A stretch of DNA of 64,000 bases from Deinococcus sedimenti (GTDB taxonomy: Bacteria; Deinococcota; Deinococci; Deinococcales; Deinococcaceae). Positions 37,898-47,220 of the stretch are shown piece after piece. The translations under genes and the position numbers were made by a program. The notes under the pieces were generated by a model, which saw nothing but the letters and a program-made list of their open reading frames with translations, had not been told where the DNA came from and did no database searches. The stretch's first letter is position 1. Every line of letters begins with the position of its first letter. Location of the stretch: contig NZ_BMQN01000005.1 of the NCBI RefSeq assembly GCF_014648135.1, positions 124,001-188,000 of the forward strand, written 5' to 3'.

Positions 37898-38032
37898 ATA
37901 CGGACTCCGGTTGAAAGGTTTGCAAAAACTTTCAACCCGAGCGGACGCGAGCAGGAGAAGAACGGGTTCCGGGCGTGGAGTTGGCAACCCGGTGCGGTTC
38001 CGGGTTGTCAACGAAACAGACGGAATCCGTAT
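37898..38032. repeat. Nested-hairpin repeat element, copy 2, with inverted ends
   Basis: A 135-bp element bounded by imperfect inverted ends, ATACGGACTCCG (37898-37909) and CGGAATCCGTAT (38021-38032). Inside are GGTTGAAAG/CTTTCAACC (37909-37937), an outer stem GGGTTCCG/CGGAATCC (37964-37971, 38021-38028), and an inner stem GTTGGCAACCCGG with CCGGGTTGTCAAC (37980-37992, 38000-38012). It is homologous to 16902-16966. It abuts the stop codon of the CbiX gene. Confidence 0.7.
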
Positions 38033-39447
38033 CAGTCGTCGCTGGCGCTGGCCGCCCCTGCCTTCTTCCGCGCGACCTCCTCGCGGACCTCCGCGACGAG
38101 GAACGTGCAGGCCTCCGCGCAGGGCATCCCGCCCGGCACGCCGTCCAGAAACGAGTGCGTCAGGCGCTCCCCGGCCCACAGGCGCGTGCGCAGGCAGGCG
38201 GCACACACCCGCCCGGCCACCCGCTCGACCTGCTCGGGCACGGCGCGCTGCACCTTCGCGTAGATGCCGGTCTGCCGCCGCGCGGTCGTCGCCCACGGCG
38301 TGGGCCGCAGCGCGTGGCACGAGTGCGCGTACGTCTCCTCGACCACCGCCGGGTACGTGTAATGCACCGCGCGGCGCAGGTCCGCCTCGTTCAGCACGGC
38401 CCGCCAGCCGCGCGGCAGGTTGCGCAGGGTATGCACCGGGCGGTGCTCGCCGCCGTCCGTGACCCGCGCCCGGTCCCGCACGCCCTCGGGCGTCACCAGG
38501 GTCATCAGGTCCCCGCCGGGGCGACCCTCGTCCAGCGCGTGCCGGACCTCGAACACGCCCAGTTCCGGCGTGATCAGCAGTTCACCCACCCGCGCGCCCC
38601 GCCGGGCCAGCTTCAGGAACGCCTGCCACGCCGCCTCGTGCCCGCGTTCGGTGTCCCCGCCGGGACCGCCGGCGCCGCGCGCCTCCTCCGCCAGGTGCAC
38701 GATCACGTCCGCGACGGCCGCGTGCGTGCCGACCGGGCGGGCGTAGTACACCTCGCGCGGGCCGTGCGGCGCGTCCGGGAAGGCCGTGACCGTGTCCGTC
38801 AGGTCCAGGTCCTGCGGGATGGTCTCCAGGGTGTGCCAGCCCTCGGACGCGAAGAACGGCACGATCACCACGCGCGGCGCGCGCGTCACCTCGGCCCAGC
38901 CGCTCACGCGCGGGTCCTCGTCGAGGAACAGGGCGTGCACCTCGCTGAACAGCCCCCGTTCGCGCAGGCGCGCGGCGTTCTCGTGAATCACGCGGCTGCT
39001 GTTCTCGTTGCGGGTCGTGCCGTGCCCCAGCACGATCAGCGCCGTGTCGTCCGGGCTGGGGTCCGGCAGGACCTCGCGGGCGCGGGCCTCGATCACGTCC
39101 GCCATGCCGGGGTGCACGCCGTACGGCAGGGTGTAGCGCACCGTGCGCCCCCCGATCACCCGCGCGATGCCCTCGGGCGGCACCGGCCCCTGGTGGCCCA
39201 GGCCCAGTTCACGCGGAATGACCGTCTCGGTGAAGTACCCCTCGCTGATGAACATCGGGATCACGGTCACGTCGGTGCTGGCGGTCGTCTTCAGCACCTG
39301 CCGCAGCGACGGTTCCTCCTTCCAGTACCCCTCGATCACCTCGTCGAACAGGCCGCGCCCGCGCAGCAGGTCCGCGTACCGGTACACGGCGACCGCCGAT
39401 TCCCCGTTCAGGTGAGAGCCGTGACCAATCAGCACCAGTGACCGCAT
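38032..39447 (-). CDS. Sirohydrochlorin chelatase-like protein, two CbiX domains plus DR2241-type Fe-S domain
   Basis: A 471-residue protein. Two tandem CbiX-type domains each begin with a chelatase His motif: [14 protein letters not shown] (3-16) and [14 protein letters not shown] (about 138-151), with metal-coordinating His in MFISEGYFT and FFASEGWHT contexts. The C-terminal third has cysteines [16 protein letters not shown] and [10 protein letters not shown], matching the DR2241-family 4Fe-4S domain of D. radiodurans. It is expected to insert metal (Co or Fe) into sirohydrochlorin-type tetrapyrroles, with the cluster in a structural or redox role. TACAGT 7 nt before the ATG indicates a leaderless mRNA. 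Confidence 0.88.
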   Translation of the reverse strand: MRSLVLIGHGSHLNGESAVAVYRYADLLRGRGLFDEVIEGYWKEEPSLRQVLKTTASTDVTVIPMFISEGYFTETVIPRELGLGHQGPVPPEGIARVIGGRTVRYTLPYGVHPGMADVIEARAREVLPDPSPDDTALIVLGHGTTRNENSSRVIHENAARLRERGLFSEVHALFLDEDPRVSGWAEVTRAPRVVIVPFFASEGWHTLETIPQDLDLTDTVTAFPDAPHGPREVYYARPVGTHAAVADVIVHLAEEARGAGGPGGDTERGHEAAWQAFLKLARRGARVGELLITPELGVFEVRHALDEGRPGGDLMTLVTPEGVRDRARVTDGGEHRPVHTLRNLPRGWRAVLNEADLRRAVHYTYPAVVEETYAHSCHALRPTPWATTARRQTGIYAKVQRAVPEQVERVAGRVCAACLRTRLWAGERLTHSFLDGVPGGMPCAEACTFLVAEVREEVARKKAGAASASDD

Positions 39448-39454
39448 CCCTGCA

Positions 39455-39460
39455 ACTGTA
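39455..39460 (-). promoter_or_regulatory. -10 box for leaderless chelatase gene
   Basis: TACAGT is 7 nt before the ATG at 39447; no convincing Shine-Dalgarno. Confidence 0.5.
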
Positions 39461-39656
39461 GCGCTCCGCGCGCGCCCCCCGCTTCCCCCGCCGCACCCGT
39501 CGCGGGGTGGTCCGGCCATGAACGCGGGTGAAGGCCACCCTCACGCCCCGGCTGGCGCGGCGGCGTAGCGTGGCGGTCGTCCCACCCAAGCCCGCGCGCG
39601 GTCCCGACCGGTTCCGTCCCCAGGTTCCCGCGCGACCCTCACCGGAGGTGCCCCCT

Positions 39657-40082
39657 ATGTTCTTCCAGCAGAAAGACCGTCACGAGCAGATGGCCCGACT
39701 CGACCCGCGCGACACGAACGGCGACGGGCAGGTCAGCCCCCAGGAAGCCGCCGCGTACATCCAGGACTACCTGCAGCAGGCCAGCCCCGAGGAACGCGAC
39801 CAGATCCTGCGCGAGTACGTGGGCGGCATGAGCCCCGACCAGCGCCGCGAGATGGGCGACGCGATCGTGCGCAGCCCCGCCAACCCCGTCACGCAGGTCC
39901 GCCACGACGACGACCACGACCTCGTGGACGCCTACACGAAGACCGCGCAGGCTCCCGCGCAGGACGGCAAGAGCCCCCTGGAGGCCGCGTTCGCGCCCGG
40001 CGGGATGCTCAGCAGCCCCCTGGTGAAGGCCGGACTGGTCGGCCTGGCGGGCATGATCGGCAGCCGCATGCTGCGCCGCTGA
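39657..40082 (+). CDS. EF-hand-containing protein
   Basis: A 141-residue protein with one EF-hand-type calcium loop near the N-terminus (DPRDTNGDGQVSPQEAAAY; Asp, Asn, Asp and Glu at ligand positions). A helical middle follows (QQASPEERDQILREYV, MSPDQRREMGDAIV), then a Gly/Leu C-terminus (PLVKAGLVGLAGMIGSRMLRR). The start at 39657 has GGAGG 8 nt upstream. No signal peptide. Probably a calcium-binding regulatory or structural protein; role unknown. Confidence 0.78.
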   Translation: MFFQQKDRHEQMARLDPRDTNGDGQVSPQEAAAYIQDYLQQASPEERDQILREYVGGMSPDQRREMGDAIVRSPANPVTQVRHDDDHDLVDAYTKTAQAPAQDGKSPLEAAFAPGGMLSSPLVKAGLVGLAGMIGSRMLRR

Positions 40083-40162
40083 ACCCCCGCACCCTCCCTC
40101 GCCCCTGCCCATCCCGGCGGGGGATTTCCGTGCCTTCCCGTTCCGGCCGCCCCGGGCGCACG

Positions 40163-40168
40163 TACAAT
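40163..40168 (+). promoter_or_regulatory. -10 box for M20 peptidase gene
   Basis: TACAAT lies 8 nt before the ATG at 40177, and no Shine-Dalgarno is present. Confidence 0.5.
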
Positions 40169-40176
40169 GGCGCGCA

Positions 40177-41262
40177 ATGCCCCTGACGTACCTCACCCGC
40201 ATCGCCCAGACGCCCGCCCCGACCTTCCACGAGGAGCGGCGCGCGGACCTGATCGCGGGCCTGTGGACGGACCTGGGCTACGCGGTCGAACGGGACGAGG
40301 TCGGGAACGTCCTGACGCGCCTCACGCCCCCCGGCACCGAGGGCCTCCCGGCGCTGCTGCTCGCCTCGCACCTCGACACCGTGTTCGACGCGGACACCGA
40401 CGTGACCGTCCGCGAGGAAGGCGGGCGGCTGGTGGGGCCGGGCGTGGGGGACAACAGCGCCAGCCTCGCCGTCATGACCGCGCTGCTGCGCGACCTGCGC
40501 GAGCGGCCCCTGACCCTGCGCCGCCCGCTGTGGATCGCCGCGAACGTCGGCGAGGAGGGCCTGGGCGACCTGCGCGGCGCCAAGCACCTGATCCGCACGC
40601 ACCGGCCGCAGCTGGGCGCGTTCCTGGCGGTGGACGGCTACCTGGGCATCGCCGTGACCCGCGCCGTGGGCGTGCGCCGCTACCGCGCCACGTTCGCCGG
40701 CCCCGGCGGGCACTCCTGGGGGGATCAGGCGCCCAGCGCCCTGCACGCCCTGGGCCGCGCGATCAGCGCGCTGTACGCCCTGCACCTGCCCGTGAACCCG
40801 CGCACCACCCTGAACGTCGGCGTCGCGTCGGGCGGCACCAGCGTGAACTCCATCGCGGGCACCGCCGACCTGCTCCTTGACCTGCGCTCCCTGGACGGCG
40901 AGGTCCTGAGCGATCTGGACCGCCGCGCCGTGGCGGCCCTGCACGCCGCTGCGCGCGAGGCCGGGGTGAAACTGCATCTGGAACGCGTCGGGGACCGGCC
41001 CGGCGGGGACCTACGCGGCGAGGCGCTGCTGGACCTCGTGCGGGACGCCAGCCGCGAGGGCCGCGTCGACCTGCGCGTGGCGAGCAGCAGCACCGACGCG
41101 AACGCCGCCGTTCCGCACGACCTGCCGGCCCTGGCCGCCGGGGTGTACCGCGGCGGGAACGCGCACCGCACCGACGAGTGGGTGCAGGCCAGCAGCCTCG
41201 CGCCGGGTCTGAAGTTCCTGCGGCGCGTCGTCGAACTGTACCAGCGCCGACCCGTCCGCTGA
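40177..41262 (+). CDS. M20-family zinc peptidase/deacylase
   Basis: A 361-residue cytoplasmic metallopeptidase. Metal-site motifs: LLASHLDTVFD (His and Asp region), GPGVGDNSASLAVM (bridging Asp), ANVGEEGLGDLRGAKHL (general-base Glu and ligand Glu) and GGNAHRTDEWV (final His). The dimerisation insert begins at AGPGGHSWG. It is probably a di- or tripeptidase or aminoacylase; the substrate is not readable. Confidence 0.88.
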   Translation: MPLTYLTRIAQTPAPTFHEERRADLIAGLWTDLGYAVERDEVGNVLTRLTPPGTEGLPALLLASHLDTVFDADTDVTVREEGGRLVGPGVGDNSASLAVMTALLRDLRERPLTLRRPLWIAANVGEEGLGDLRGAKHLIRTHRPQLGAFLAVDGYLGIAVTRAVGVRRYRATFAGPGGHSWGDQAPSALHALGRAISALYALHLPVNPRTTLNVGVASGGTSVNSIAGTADLLLDLRSLDGEVLSDLDRRAVAALHAAAREAGVKLHLERVGDRPGGDLRGEALLDLVRDASREGRVDLRVASSSTDANAAVPHDLPALAAGVYRGGNAHRTDEWVQASSLAPGLKFLRRVVELYQRRPVR

Positions 41263-41385
41263 CCCGCCGCGCAGCAGTGGTCCTGCCATCAGGAGATTTC
41301 CCTTCCTGGTCGGCAAATCTTGTGAGTTTCGTTGCAATCGCCGCCCACCAAATTCCCATCCGCGCGGCGCACAATGAATGGACCG

Positions 41386-42708
41386 ATGAACGCCACACAG
41401 AGCCCGGTGACTGCCCTGTCCTTCCTCCGCGTCGCGCGCACGGCGGGCCTCACGGCGCTGCTGCTGGGCGCCGGCATGGCCCCCGCCCACGCGCAGGGCG
41501 TGGTGTCGCCCGCGCAGGACCTCTTCAACCGCGCCAATCAGCTCATCCAGAACGAGTACGGCGGGCTGTCCACCGTGGACCGCGCCGCGCTGACCCGCGA
41601 GTACCAGGAGCGGCTCGACAACGTGTGCAGACCCACCCCCGACACCTGCGCAGAAGCGAAGGCGTACCCGGTGCTGGAAGCGGAACTGACCGCGCTGGGC
41701 GACGAGCACTCCTTCTTCCAGACGCCCGAGGACTACCGGGACTTCCGGGCCAGCGTCACCGGCGGCAACCGGCTGCAGTTCGGCGTGAAGCTGGGCGCGC
41801 TGGACGGCCAGAACCGCGTCGTGACCGAGGTCGTGCCCGGCAGCGCCGCCGAGGAGGCCGGCCTGAGGCGCGGGGACGTGCTGCTGACCATCGACGGGCA
41901 GCCGTACACCTACGAGAACCTGCGGGCCGCGCGCGAACAGGGGCGCACCATCACGCTGGGCAGCGAGCGGCTGGGCACCCCCCTGACCCTGACCATCACT
42001 GCGCGCGAGAGCAGCACCGTGGACCTGCCGCGCCTGAGCTTCGTGCCCGCCAGCGCGGCCGAGGCCGCCGTGATCCGCATACCGACCTTCCTGTCCGGCG
42101 GGGGCGTCGCGCAGCGCGTGCATGATCTGGTCGGGCAGGCGCAGGCGCGCGGCGCGACCGGCGTGATCGTGGACCTGCGCGGCAACACGGGCGGCAGCCT
42201 CGCCGAGTGCGACAGTGCCGTCAGTGCCTTCGTGCCCAGCCTGACCCGACTGGCCCGCAGCGCCGACGGGAACGCCCGCACGGTCGTGAGTCGCGGCACC
42301 CGCCTGGAAGACGGCCGCATTGCGGGCGGTGTGCGCAACCCGAACCTGTGGACCGGACCGATGGCGGTGCTGGTGGATGAGGGGAGCGCGTCGTGCAGCG
42401 AGTTCTTCGCATTCGAGATCCAGCACGCGCGGCGTGGCCCGGTCCTGGGCGAGCAGACCGCCGGGGTGGGCAACACCGCCACCCGCGTCTTCCCGGTGGG
42501 CGAGGGCGCGCTACAGCTGACCATCCTGAACTACGCTAAACCCGACGGCACGCCCTACCCCGTGAGTGTCACGCCGGACGTGGTGCGCGAGCAGAACGAG
42601 GCCACCACCCGCGAACTCACGCGCGGCGTGGACAGCCTGCTGGGCGCCGGGGTGGACGCCCTGAGCGGCGCGCCCACCCTGGGCCTGAACCCCTTCGGGC
42701 GGCCCTGA
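41386..42708 (+). CDS. S41-family tail-specific protease homologue lacking the catalytic lysine
   Basis: A 440-residue exported protein (signal peptide ending PAHA, about 36). An N-terminal helical domain, a PDZ domain (about 130-205; [20 protein letters not shown]) and an S41 core ([30 protein letters not shown]) are present. Ser336 aligns with the nucleophile of Prc/CtpA. The catalytic Lys expected 25 residues later (GKG) is Val361 in [10 protein letters not shown], so it either uses another base or is inactive. The start at 41386 was chosen for its signal peptide; 41374 is also in frame. Confidence 0.85.
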   Translation: MNATQSPVTALSFLRVARTAGLTALLLGAGMAPAHAQGVVSPAQDLFNRANQLIQNEYGGLSTVDRAALTREYQERLDNVCRPTPDTCAEAKAYPVLEAELTALGDEHSFFQTPEDYRDFRASVTGGNRLQFGVKLGALDGQNRVVTEVVPGSAAEEAGLRRGDVLLTIDGQPYTYENLRAAREQGRTITLGSERLGTPLTLTITARESSTVDLPRLSFVPASAAEAAVIRIPTFLSGGGVAQRVHDLVGQAQARGATGVIVDLRGNTGGSLAECDSAVSAFVPSLTRLARSADGNARTVVSRGTRLEDGRIAGGVRNPNLWTGPMAVLVDEGSASCSEFFAFEIQHARRGPVLGEQTAGVGNTATRVFPVGEGALQLTILNYAKPDGTPYPVSVTPDVVREQNEATTRELTRGVDSLLGAGVDALSGAPTLGLNPFGRP

Positions 42709-42721
42709 CCCCCGCTCCTCG

Positions 42722-42752
42722 GCGCGGCCCCCCGGTTTCGGCGGGGCCGCGC
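42722..42752 (+). terminator. Terminator after the S41 gene
   Basis: GCGCGGCCCC pairs perfectly with GGGGCCGCGC around an 11-nt loop, 13 bp past the stop. No T-run follows. Confidence 0.55.
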
Positions 42753-42822
42753 GGCCCTCTCTGGGTGCATGGGCGCCCCGCGATGCCGGACGCCCCGGAC
42801 GCCCTGCACCCCGCGCAGGGCC

Positions 42823-42828
42823 TATCCT
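42823..42828 (+). promoter_or_regulatory. -10 box for leaderless DUF885 gene
   Basis: TATCCT is 7 nt before the ATG at 42836. Confidence 0.5.
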
Positions 42829-42835
42829 CCGGGGC

Positions 42836-44005
42836 ATGACGGACATCGCAGAACGCTACGTGCGGCTGGCGCACGCCATCGACGCGCACTCTGAGGGCTT
42901 CATCGACGGGTACGGCGGCCCGCAGGAGTGGGCCGTGCGGGATACACGCGACCCGCAGGCGCTGCGGGACGAGGCGCAGGCCCTGCTGGCGGACGTGGCG
43001 GGCGTGCCCGAACCCGAGCGGCGCGCGTGGCTGGAGGTGCAGGTGCGCGCCATGCACACCATGACCCGCCTGCTGTCCGGCGAGGCGATCCCCTACGCCG
43101 ACGAGGTCCGTGGCCTGTACGACATCGAACCGCGCCGCGCCGACCTGGGCGCCCTGGACGCCGCACTGGCCGAACTCGACGCCACGCTGCCCGGCAGCGG
43201 CCCCCTGCCCGCGCGCGAGGAGGCCCTGCGTGCCCGGCTGGCCGTGCCGCGCGGCGAGATCCTGCGGGTGGCGCAGCCGATCCTGGCCGAACTGCGCGCC
43301 CGCGTCACCGAGCATTTCGGGCTGCCCCAGGGCGAGGACTTCAGCATCGAACTGGTGACCGACAGGCCCTGGAGCGGGTACAACTGGCCGCTGGGGAACC
43401 TGCGCAGCCGCATCGACATCAACACCGACCTCCCGGTGCTGCTGCCCGCCCTGCCCGACCTGATGGCCCACGAGGGCTACCCCGGCCACCACACCGAACA
43501 CGCCACCAAGGAAGCCCGGCTGGTGCGGGAACGCGGCTGGGTTGAACACGGCATCCAGCTGATCAACGCGCCGGAATGCGTCGTGTCGGAGGGGATCGCC
43601 GTGAACGCCCTGCGCGCCGTGATGACCCGCGCGGAACTGGAGGCGTGGCTGACCGGCGACCTCGCTGCGCTGGCGGGCGTGGACCCGGAGGACATCCGCA
43701 CGTTCCTGGCCGCCAGCCACGTCAAGAAGGCGCTGGGCGGCGTGAGCGGCGAGGCCGCCATGCGCCTGCACGCCGACGGCGCCCCCGAGGCTGAGGTGCT
43801 GGACTTCCTGCGCACCTACGCCCTGGCCAGCGACGCCCGCGCCGCGCAGTCCCTGCGCTTCATCCAGAACCCGAACTTCCGCGCGTACATCTTCACGTAC
43901 TCGGTCGGCGGGGACCTCGTGGGCGCCGAACTCGACCGGGGCGGCGCAGGCGCCTACGCGCGGCTGCTGCGTGAACCCGTCACGCCCGGACAGCTGCGCG
44001 CCTGA
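42836..44005 (+). CDS. DUF885-type metallopeptidase-like protein
   Basis: A 389-residue, mostly helical cytoplasmic protein. It has an HExxPGHH-type zinc motif, [17 protein letters not shown] (near 215), and a downstream glutamate, [13 protein letters not shown], that can supply the third ligand, as in DUF885/gluzincin-like peptidases. [20 protein letters not shown] precedes the motif. It is shorter than typical DUF885 proteins (about 550-600). The substrate is unknown. Confidence 0.8.
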   Translation: MTDIAERYVRLAHAIDAHSEGFIDGYGGPQEWAVRDTRDPQALRDEAQALLADVAGVPEPERRAWLEVQVRAMHTMTRLLSGEAIPYADEVRGLYDIEPRRADLGALDAALAELDATLPGSGPLPAREEALRARLAVPRGEILRVAQPILAELRARVTEHFGLPQGEDFSIELVTDRPWSGYNWPLGNLRSRIDINTDLPVLLPALPDLMAHEGYPGHHTEHATKEARLVRERGWVEHGIQLINAPECVVSEGIAVNALRAVMTRAELEAWLTGDLAALAGVDPEDIRTFLAASHVKKALGGVSGEAAMRLHADGAPEAEVLDFLRTYALASDARAAQSLRFIQNPNFRAYIFTYSVGGDLVGAELDRGGAGAYARLLREPVTPGQLRA

Positions 44006-44079
44006 AACGGAATCCGTAGGACCATCAGCAGCGGGGGGAGAGGAGACGTCCGCCTCGCCCTCCCCCCCGCCCGCACGGA

Positions 44080-45024
44080 TCAGCGCCCGAGGATGCTCTC
44101 GATCTGCTCGATCACGTCGCTGCTCAGGCGCACGCCCGCGGCCTTCACGGTGTCCTCGATCTGCTGGACCTTCGTGGCGCCCGTGATGACGCTGCTCACG
44201 CCCTTCTGCCGCAGGATCCACGCGAGGGCCAGCTGCGCGCGGGTGATTCCCAGGTCGTCCGCGATGGGTTTCAGGTCGCGGACCTTCTGGATGTTCTCTT
44301 CCGTCAGGAAGTTCTTGCCCCAGTTCTCCTTCTCGGTCAGGCGGGCACCCTCGGGTTTGCCCGCGTCGTACTTGCCGGTCAGCAGGCCCATCGCCAGGGG
44401 GCTCCAGACGACCAGACCCACGCCCGCGCTTTCCGTGTAGGGCAGGATCTCGCCCTCGACGCGGTCGCGGCGGACCATGGAGTACTCGGGCTGCTCGGTG
44501 ACGGGCGCGTGCAGGCCGTTGGCCTTCGCGAACTCGACCGCCTGCGCGATGCGCGCCGCGGGCCACATGCTCGTCCCCCAGTACAGCGCCTTGCCGTCGC
44601 GGATGACCTGATCGAAGGCCATGACGATCTCCTCCATGGGCACGTCCGGGTCGTAGCGGTGCGCGAAGTAGATGTCGAGGTGATCGGTGCCCAGTCGCTT
44701 CAGGCTGCCGTCGATGCTGTGCAGGACGTGCTTGCGGCTCAGGCCGCGGTCGTTCACGTCGTCGCTCATCGGCCAGTACACCTTCGAGCTGATGACCAGC
44801 GTGTGACGGGGGAATTCCTTCAGGGCGGCGCCCATGAGTTCCTCGCTGCGGCCCTTGGCGTAGATGTCGGCCTGATCGAAGAAGTTCACGCCGCCGTCGT
44901 ACGCGGCGGTGACGATCTCGCGCACCATCGCGGAGGCGTCCTGGTTGATGCCGTACGTCTCCCAGCCGCCCAGGGCGACTTCACTGACCTTCAGACCACT
45001 CCTGCCGAGGTTCCGGTATTCCAT
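44080..45024 (-). CDS. Aldo/keto reductase (Kv-beta/YajO-like)
   Basis: A 314-residue NADPH-dependent TIM-barrel oxidoreductase. The catalytic tetrad is visible: Asp and Tyr in FFDQADIYAKG, Lys in VISSKVYW, His in IYFAHRYD. The NADPH-binding end has VSSVITGATKVQQIEDT. The ATG at 45024 lies 7 nt after TAAAGT, fitting a leaderless mRNA; a GTG at 45033 is in frame but lies inside the -10/spacer region. Substrate unknown. Confidence 0.92.
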   Translation of the reverse strand: MEYRNLGRSGLKVSEVALGGWETYGINQDASAMVREIVTAAYDGGVNFFDQADIYAKGRSEELMGAALKEFPRHTLVISSKVYWPMSDDVNDRGLSRKHVLHSIDGSLKRLGTDHLDIYFAHRYDPDVPMEEIVMAFDQVIRDGKALYWGTSMWPAARIAQAVEFAKANGLHAPVTEQPEYSMVRRDRVEGEILPYTESAGVGLVVWSPLAMGLLTGKYDAGKPEGARLTEKENWGKNFLTEENIQKVRDLKPIADDLGITRAQLALAWILRQKGVSSVITGATKVQQIEDTVKAAGVRLSSDVIEQIESILGR

Positions 45025-45031
45025 GCGCGAC

Positions 45032-45037
45032 ACTTTA
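45032..45037 (-). promoter_or_regulatory. -10 box for leaderless aldo/keto reductase gene
   Basis: TAAAGT is 7 nt before the ATG at 45024. It overlaps the imperfect palindrome CTTTATCTCTTAAAG (45034-45048), a possible operator. Confidence 0.5.
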
Positions 45038-45113
45038 TCTCTTAAAGCATCCTGGGCAGGTCAGATGGAGACAGGATAAAGAGAGCCTCATCACCATCCT
45101 CCGCCCGTGTGAA

Positions 45114-45674
45114 TCAGCGGCGCACCCGGTACGAGTCCTGCACCAGCCCCGACGGGAACGCCCGCGAGCCCAGATGCTCCAGCCACACGTCCCCGCCCAG
45201 CGGGCCGAACAGAGGGATCCCCTCGCCCAGCAGCACCGGCACGCGCGTCACGATCAACTCCTCGATCAGTCCCGCGCGCAGGAACGCCTGCACCGTCTGC
45301 CCGCCATCCACGTACACGCCCCCCACGCCCTGCCCGCGCAGGTCCGCTGCCAGCGCCTCCACCGGCCCCGGATGCACCTCCACCCCCTCGCCCCGCAGGT
45401 CCTCCGGAATGTCCGCCGCCGTCAGGGTGCGGCTCAGCACGATCAGCCGCTTGCCCGCGTACGGCCACGGACGGAACGCCCGCACGGTCTCGAACGTCGC
45501 GCGGCCCATCACCACCACCTCCGCGCCCGCCATGAACGCGAAGAAACCGTGATCCTCCCCGGCAGGCATGGGCACCCCGTCCGGCGTCGCCCCCGGCAGC
45601 CAGTCCAGCCGCCCGTCGGGCCGCGCGATGAAGCCATCCAGGCTGGTGGCGATGAACACACGAAACGTCGTCAT
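45114..45674 (-). CDS. Dihydrofolate reductase-fold (RibD C-terminal-like) protein
   Basis: A 186-residue protein of the YyaP/YwjB type within the RibD_C family. Motifs: FIATSLDGFIARPDGRLDWL, VVVMGRATFETVRAF (NADPH site), LIVLSRTL, VYVDGGQTVQAFLRAGLIEE and VPVLLGEGIPLFGPL. It is likely an NADPH-dependent reductase, not the riboflavin enzyme, because the deaminase domain is absent. TAGGCT 6 nt before the ATG suggests a leaderless transcript. Confidence 0.87.
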   Translation of the reverse strand: MTTFRVFIATSLDGFIARPDGRLDWLPGATPDGVPMPAGEDHGFFAFMAGAEVVVMGRATFETVRAFRPWPYAGKRLIVLSRTLTAADIPEDLRGEGVEVHPGPVEALAADLRGQGVGGVYVDGGQTVQAFLRAGLIEELIVTRVPVLLGEGIPLFGPLGGDVWLEHLGSRAFPSGLVQDSYRVRR

Positions 45675-45680
45675 CCCGCC

Positions 45681-45686
45681 AGCCTA
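45681..45686 (-). promoter_or_regulatory. -10 box for RibD-like gene
   Basis: TAGGCT is 6 nt before the ATG at 45674. Confidence 0.5.
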
Positions 45687-45732
45687 CCCGCCCCGGCGCG
45701 GCCGGACATCCGCCAGTCGGCCCGGGCGGCGC

Positions 45733-46800
45733 TCAGATCTGCCCGTCGAAACGGTCGCGGTACACGACGTACGCCACGCCCAGCGTCGTCAGGGTGGACA
45801 CCAGACTGCTCAGGCCGTAACTGATCAGCGGCAGGGTGATCCCCGTCAGCGGCAGCACACTCAGGGCCGCGCCGATGTTCTCGATCACCTGAAACCCGAT
45901 CTGCCCCAGGATGCCCGCGAACAGTACCTGATCCTGCAGTCTCGGCGACTGCGCCGCCATGCCCGCCAGCCCCCAGAACAGCGCCCCGTACAGCACCAGC
46001 ACGCCCAGCGCCCCCACCAGCCCCTGCTCCTCCGCCCAGGTACTGAACGCGAAATCCGTGTGCGCCTCCGGCAGGAACCCGTTGTGCGACTGACTCCCCT
46101 GCTTGTACCCCTTGCCCTCCACGCCGCCCGACCCGACCGCGATGATGCTCTGAATCACCTGATACCCCGCCCCGCGCGGATCCTCGTACGGATTCACGAA
46201 GATCGTCAGGCGCTTCTGCTGGTACGGCTCCAGGTGAGGAAACAGCACCGTCGGCACCGCCACGCTGACCGCCAGCACCGCCAGCGCCGCGTGCCACCAC
46301 GGCATCCGCGCCGCGAGCAGCATCACCGCGAACATCACGCTCAGGACCATCGCCCCACCGAAATCGTTCACGACCACCAGCGCCAGCGCCGGCAGGAACA
46401 CCGCCAGCGCCCGCGCGTACGTCGGCAGCCCCCGGAAACCCCCGCGCAGCACCAGCGCCAGCATCAGGATCAGGGCCAGCTTCGTGATCTCCAGCGGCTG
46501 GAATTGCAACGGCCCCAGCATGATCCAGTTCTTCTGCCCGTTCACTTCCTTGCCGATCACGAACGTGCTCGCCTGCAGCAGCAGCGCCAGCCCGAACAGG
46601 TGCGGCGCGAACCGGTAGATGCGGTCCCGGCCCGCCCACCACAGCACCCCCAGCGGCACCAGCGCCAGCAGCACGCCCAGCATCTGCTTCACGAAGATGC
46701 CCTCTGACGCGCGCGGCGACAGGGCCGCCGTGCTGACGGTCATCAGGCCCGCCACCAGCAGCAGCACGATGATCACGGGAAAACGCAGGTCGTACTTCAC
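45733..46800 (-). CDS. rodA: Rod-shape peptidoglycan glycosyltransferase RodA
   Basis: A 355-residue polytopic SEDS-family protein with about ten transmembrane helices. Family motifs: GKEVNGQKNWIMLGPLQFQP with EITKLALI, FVNPYEDPRGAGYQVIQS, GKGYKQGSQSHNGFLPEAHT with FAFSTWAEEQGL (catalytic Asp region), and LTGITLPLISYGLSSL. It polymerises lipid II glycan strands with a class B PBP. GTG start with GGAG upstream. It lies downstream of minD-minE on the same strand. Confidence 0.93.
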   Translation of the reverse strand: MKYDLRFPVIIVLLLVAGLMTVSTAALSPRASEGIFVKQMLGVLLALVPLGVLWWAGRDRIYRFAPHLFGLALLLQASTFVIGKEVNGQKNWIMLGPLQFQPLEITKLALILMLALVLRGGFRGLPTYARALAVFLPALALVVVNDFGGAMVLSVMFAVMLLAARMPWWHAALAVLAVSVAVPTVLFPHLEPYQQKRLTIFVNPYEDPRGAGYQVIQSIIAVGSGGVEGKGYKQGSQSHNGFLPEAHTDFAFSTWAEEQGLVGALGVLVLYGALFWGLAGMAAQSPRLQDQVLFAGILGQIGFQVIENIGAALSVLPLTGITLPLISYGLSSLVSTLTTLGVAYVVYRDRFDGQI

Positions 46801-46967
46801 TCACAACTCCGGGCGCGGCAGGTCACGCCCCCAGGGTAGAGCCCACCACCCAGAAAATCCTAAGAGGAACCGCCCGGCGACTCATCCGTCACGCCCGCCC
46901 CACCCCGAACCGCATCAGGAAGGGGCAGGCGTCGCCACAGCGGACCGCCTGCCCCGGTCAGTCGGTC

Positions 46968-47219
46968 TCAGCGCGCCCGGCCACCCGCCGGCGGCTCATC
47001 CAGCGGGATGTTCGCCATCAGCACCACCATGTCGCCGCGCTGCTCGATCTCCACGCTGCTGTTCCCCGCCGGGAAGTACCGCTTCACGACCTCCAGCAGA
47101 TCGTTGCGCAGCGCGTCCACCTTCCCGGGCGGAATCTGCGCCCGGTCATACGCCAGCACCAGCTCCAGGCGGTCCTTGAGCGTCTCCTTGCTGCGGCCCC
47201 GCTTCATCCACGAGAACAT
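46968..47219 (-). CDS. minE: Cell division topological specificity factor MinE
   Basis: An 83-residue protein that stimulates the MinD ATPase to produce Min oscillation. Key stretches: MFSWMKRGRSKETLKDRLE (membrane-targeting start and MinD-binding region), LVLAYDRAQIPPGKVDALR, LLEVVKRYF, then VEIEQRGDMVVLMANIPL (dimerisation domain). The ATG is one base after the minD stop. Confidence 0.93.
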   Translation of the reverse strand: MFSWMKRGRSKETLKDRLELVLAYDRAQIPPGKVDALRNDLLEVVKRYFPAGNSSVEIEQRGDMVVLMANIPLDEPPAGGRAR

Positions 47220-47220
47220 C

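Noticed and set aside
37502..37900. ZTP, PRPP/ykkC, TPP or T-box riboswitch before purC
   Set aside because: Isolated matches (CCGGGGAGC, GTCCGAGAGA) occur, but the rest of each consensus, such as CCGCCTGGGC for ZTP, is missing or misplaced. Kept only as an unassigned structured leader.
44003..44020. A third copy of the nested-hairpin element (ACGGAATCCGTA)
   Set aside because: Only the 11-bp self-complementary end sequence is present, with none of the internal stems, so chance cannot be excluded.
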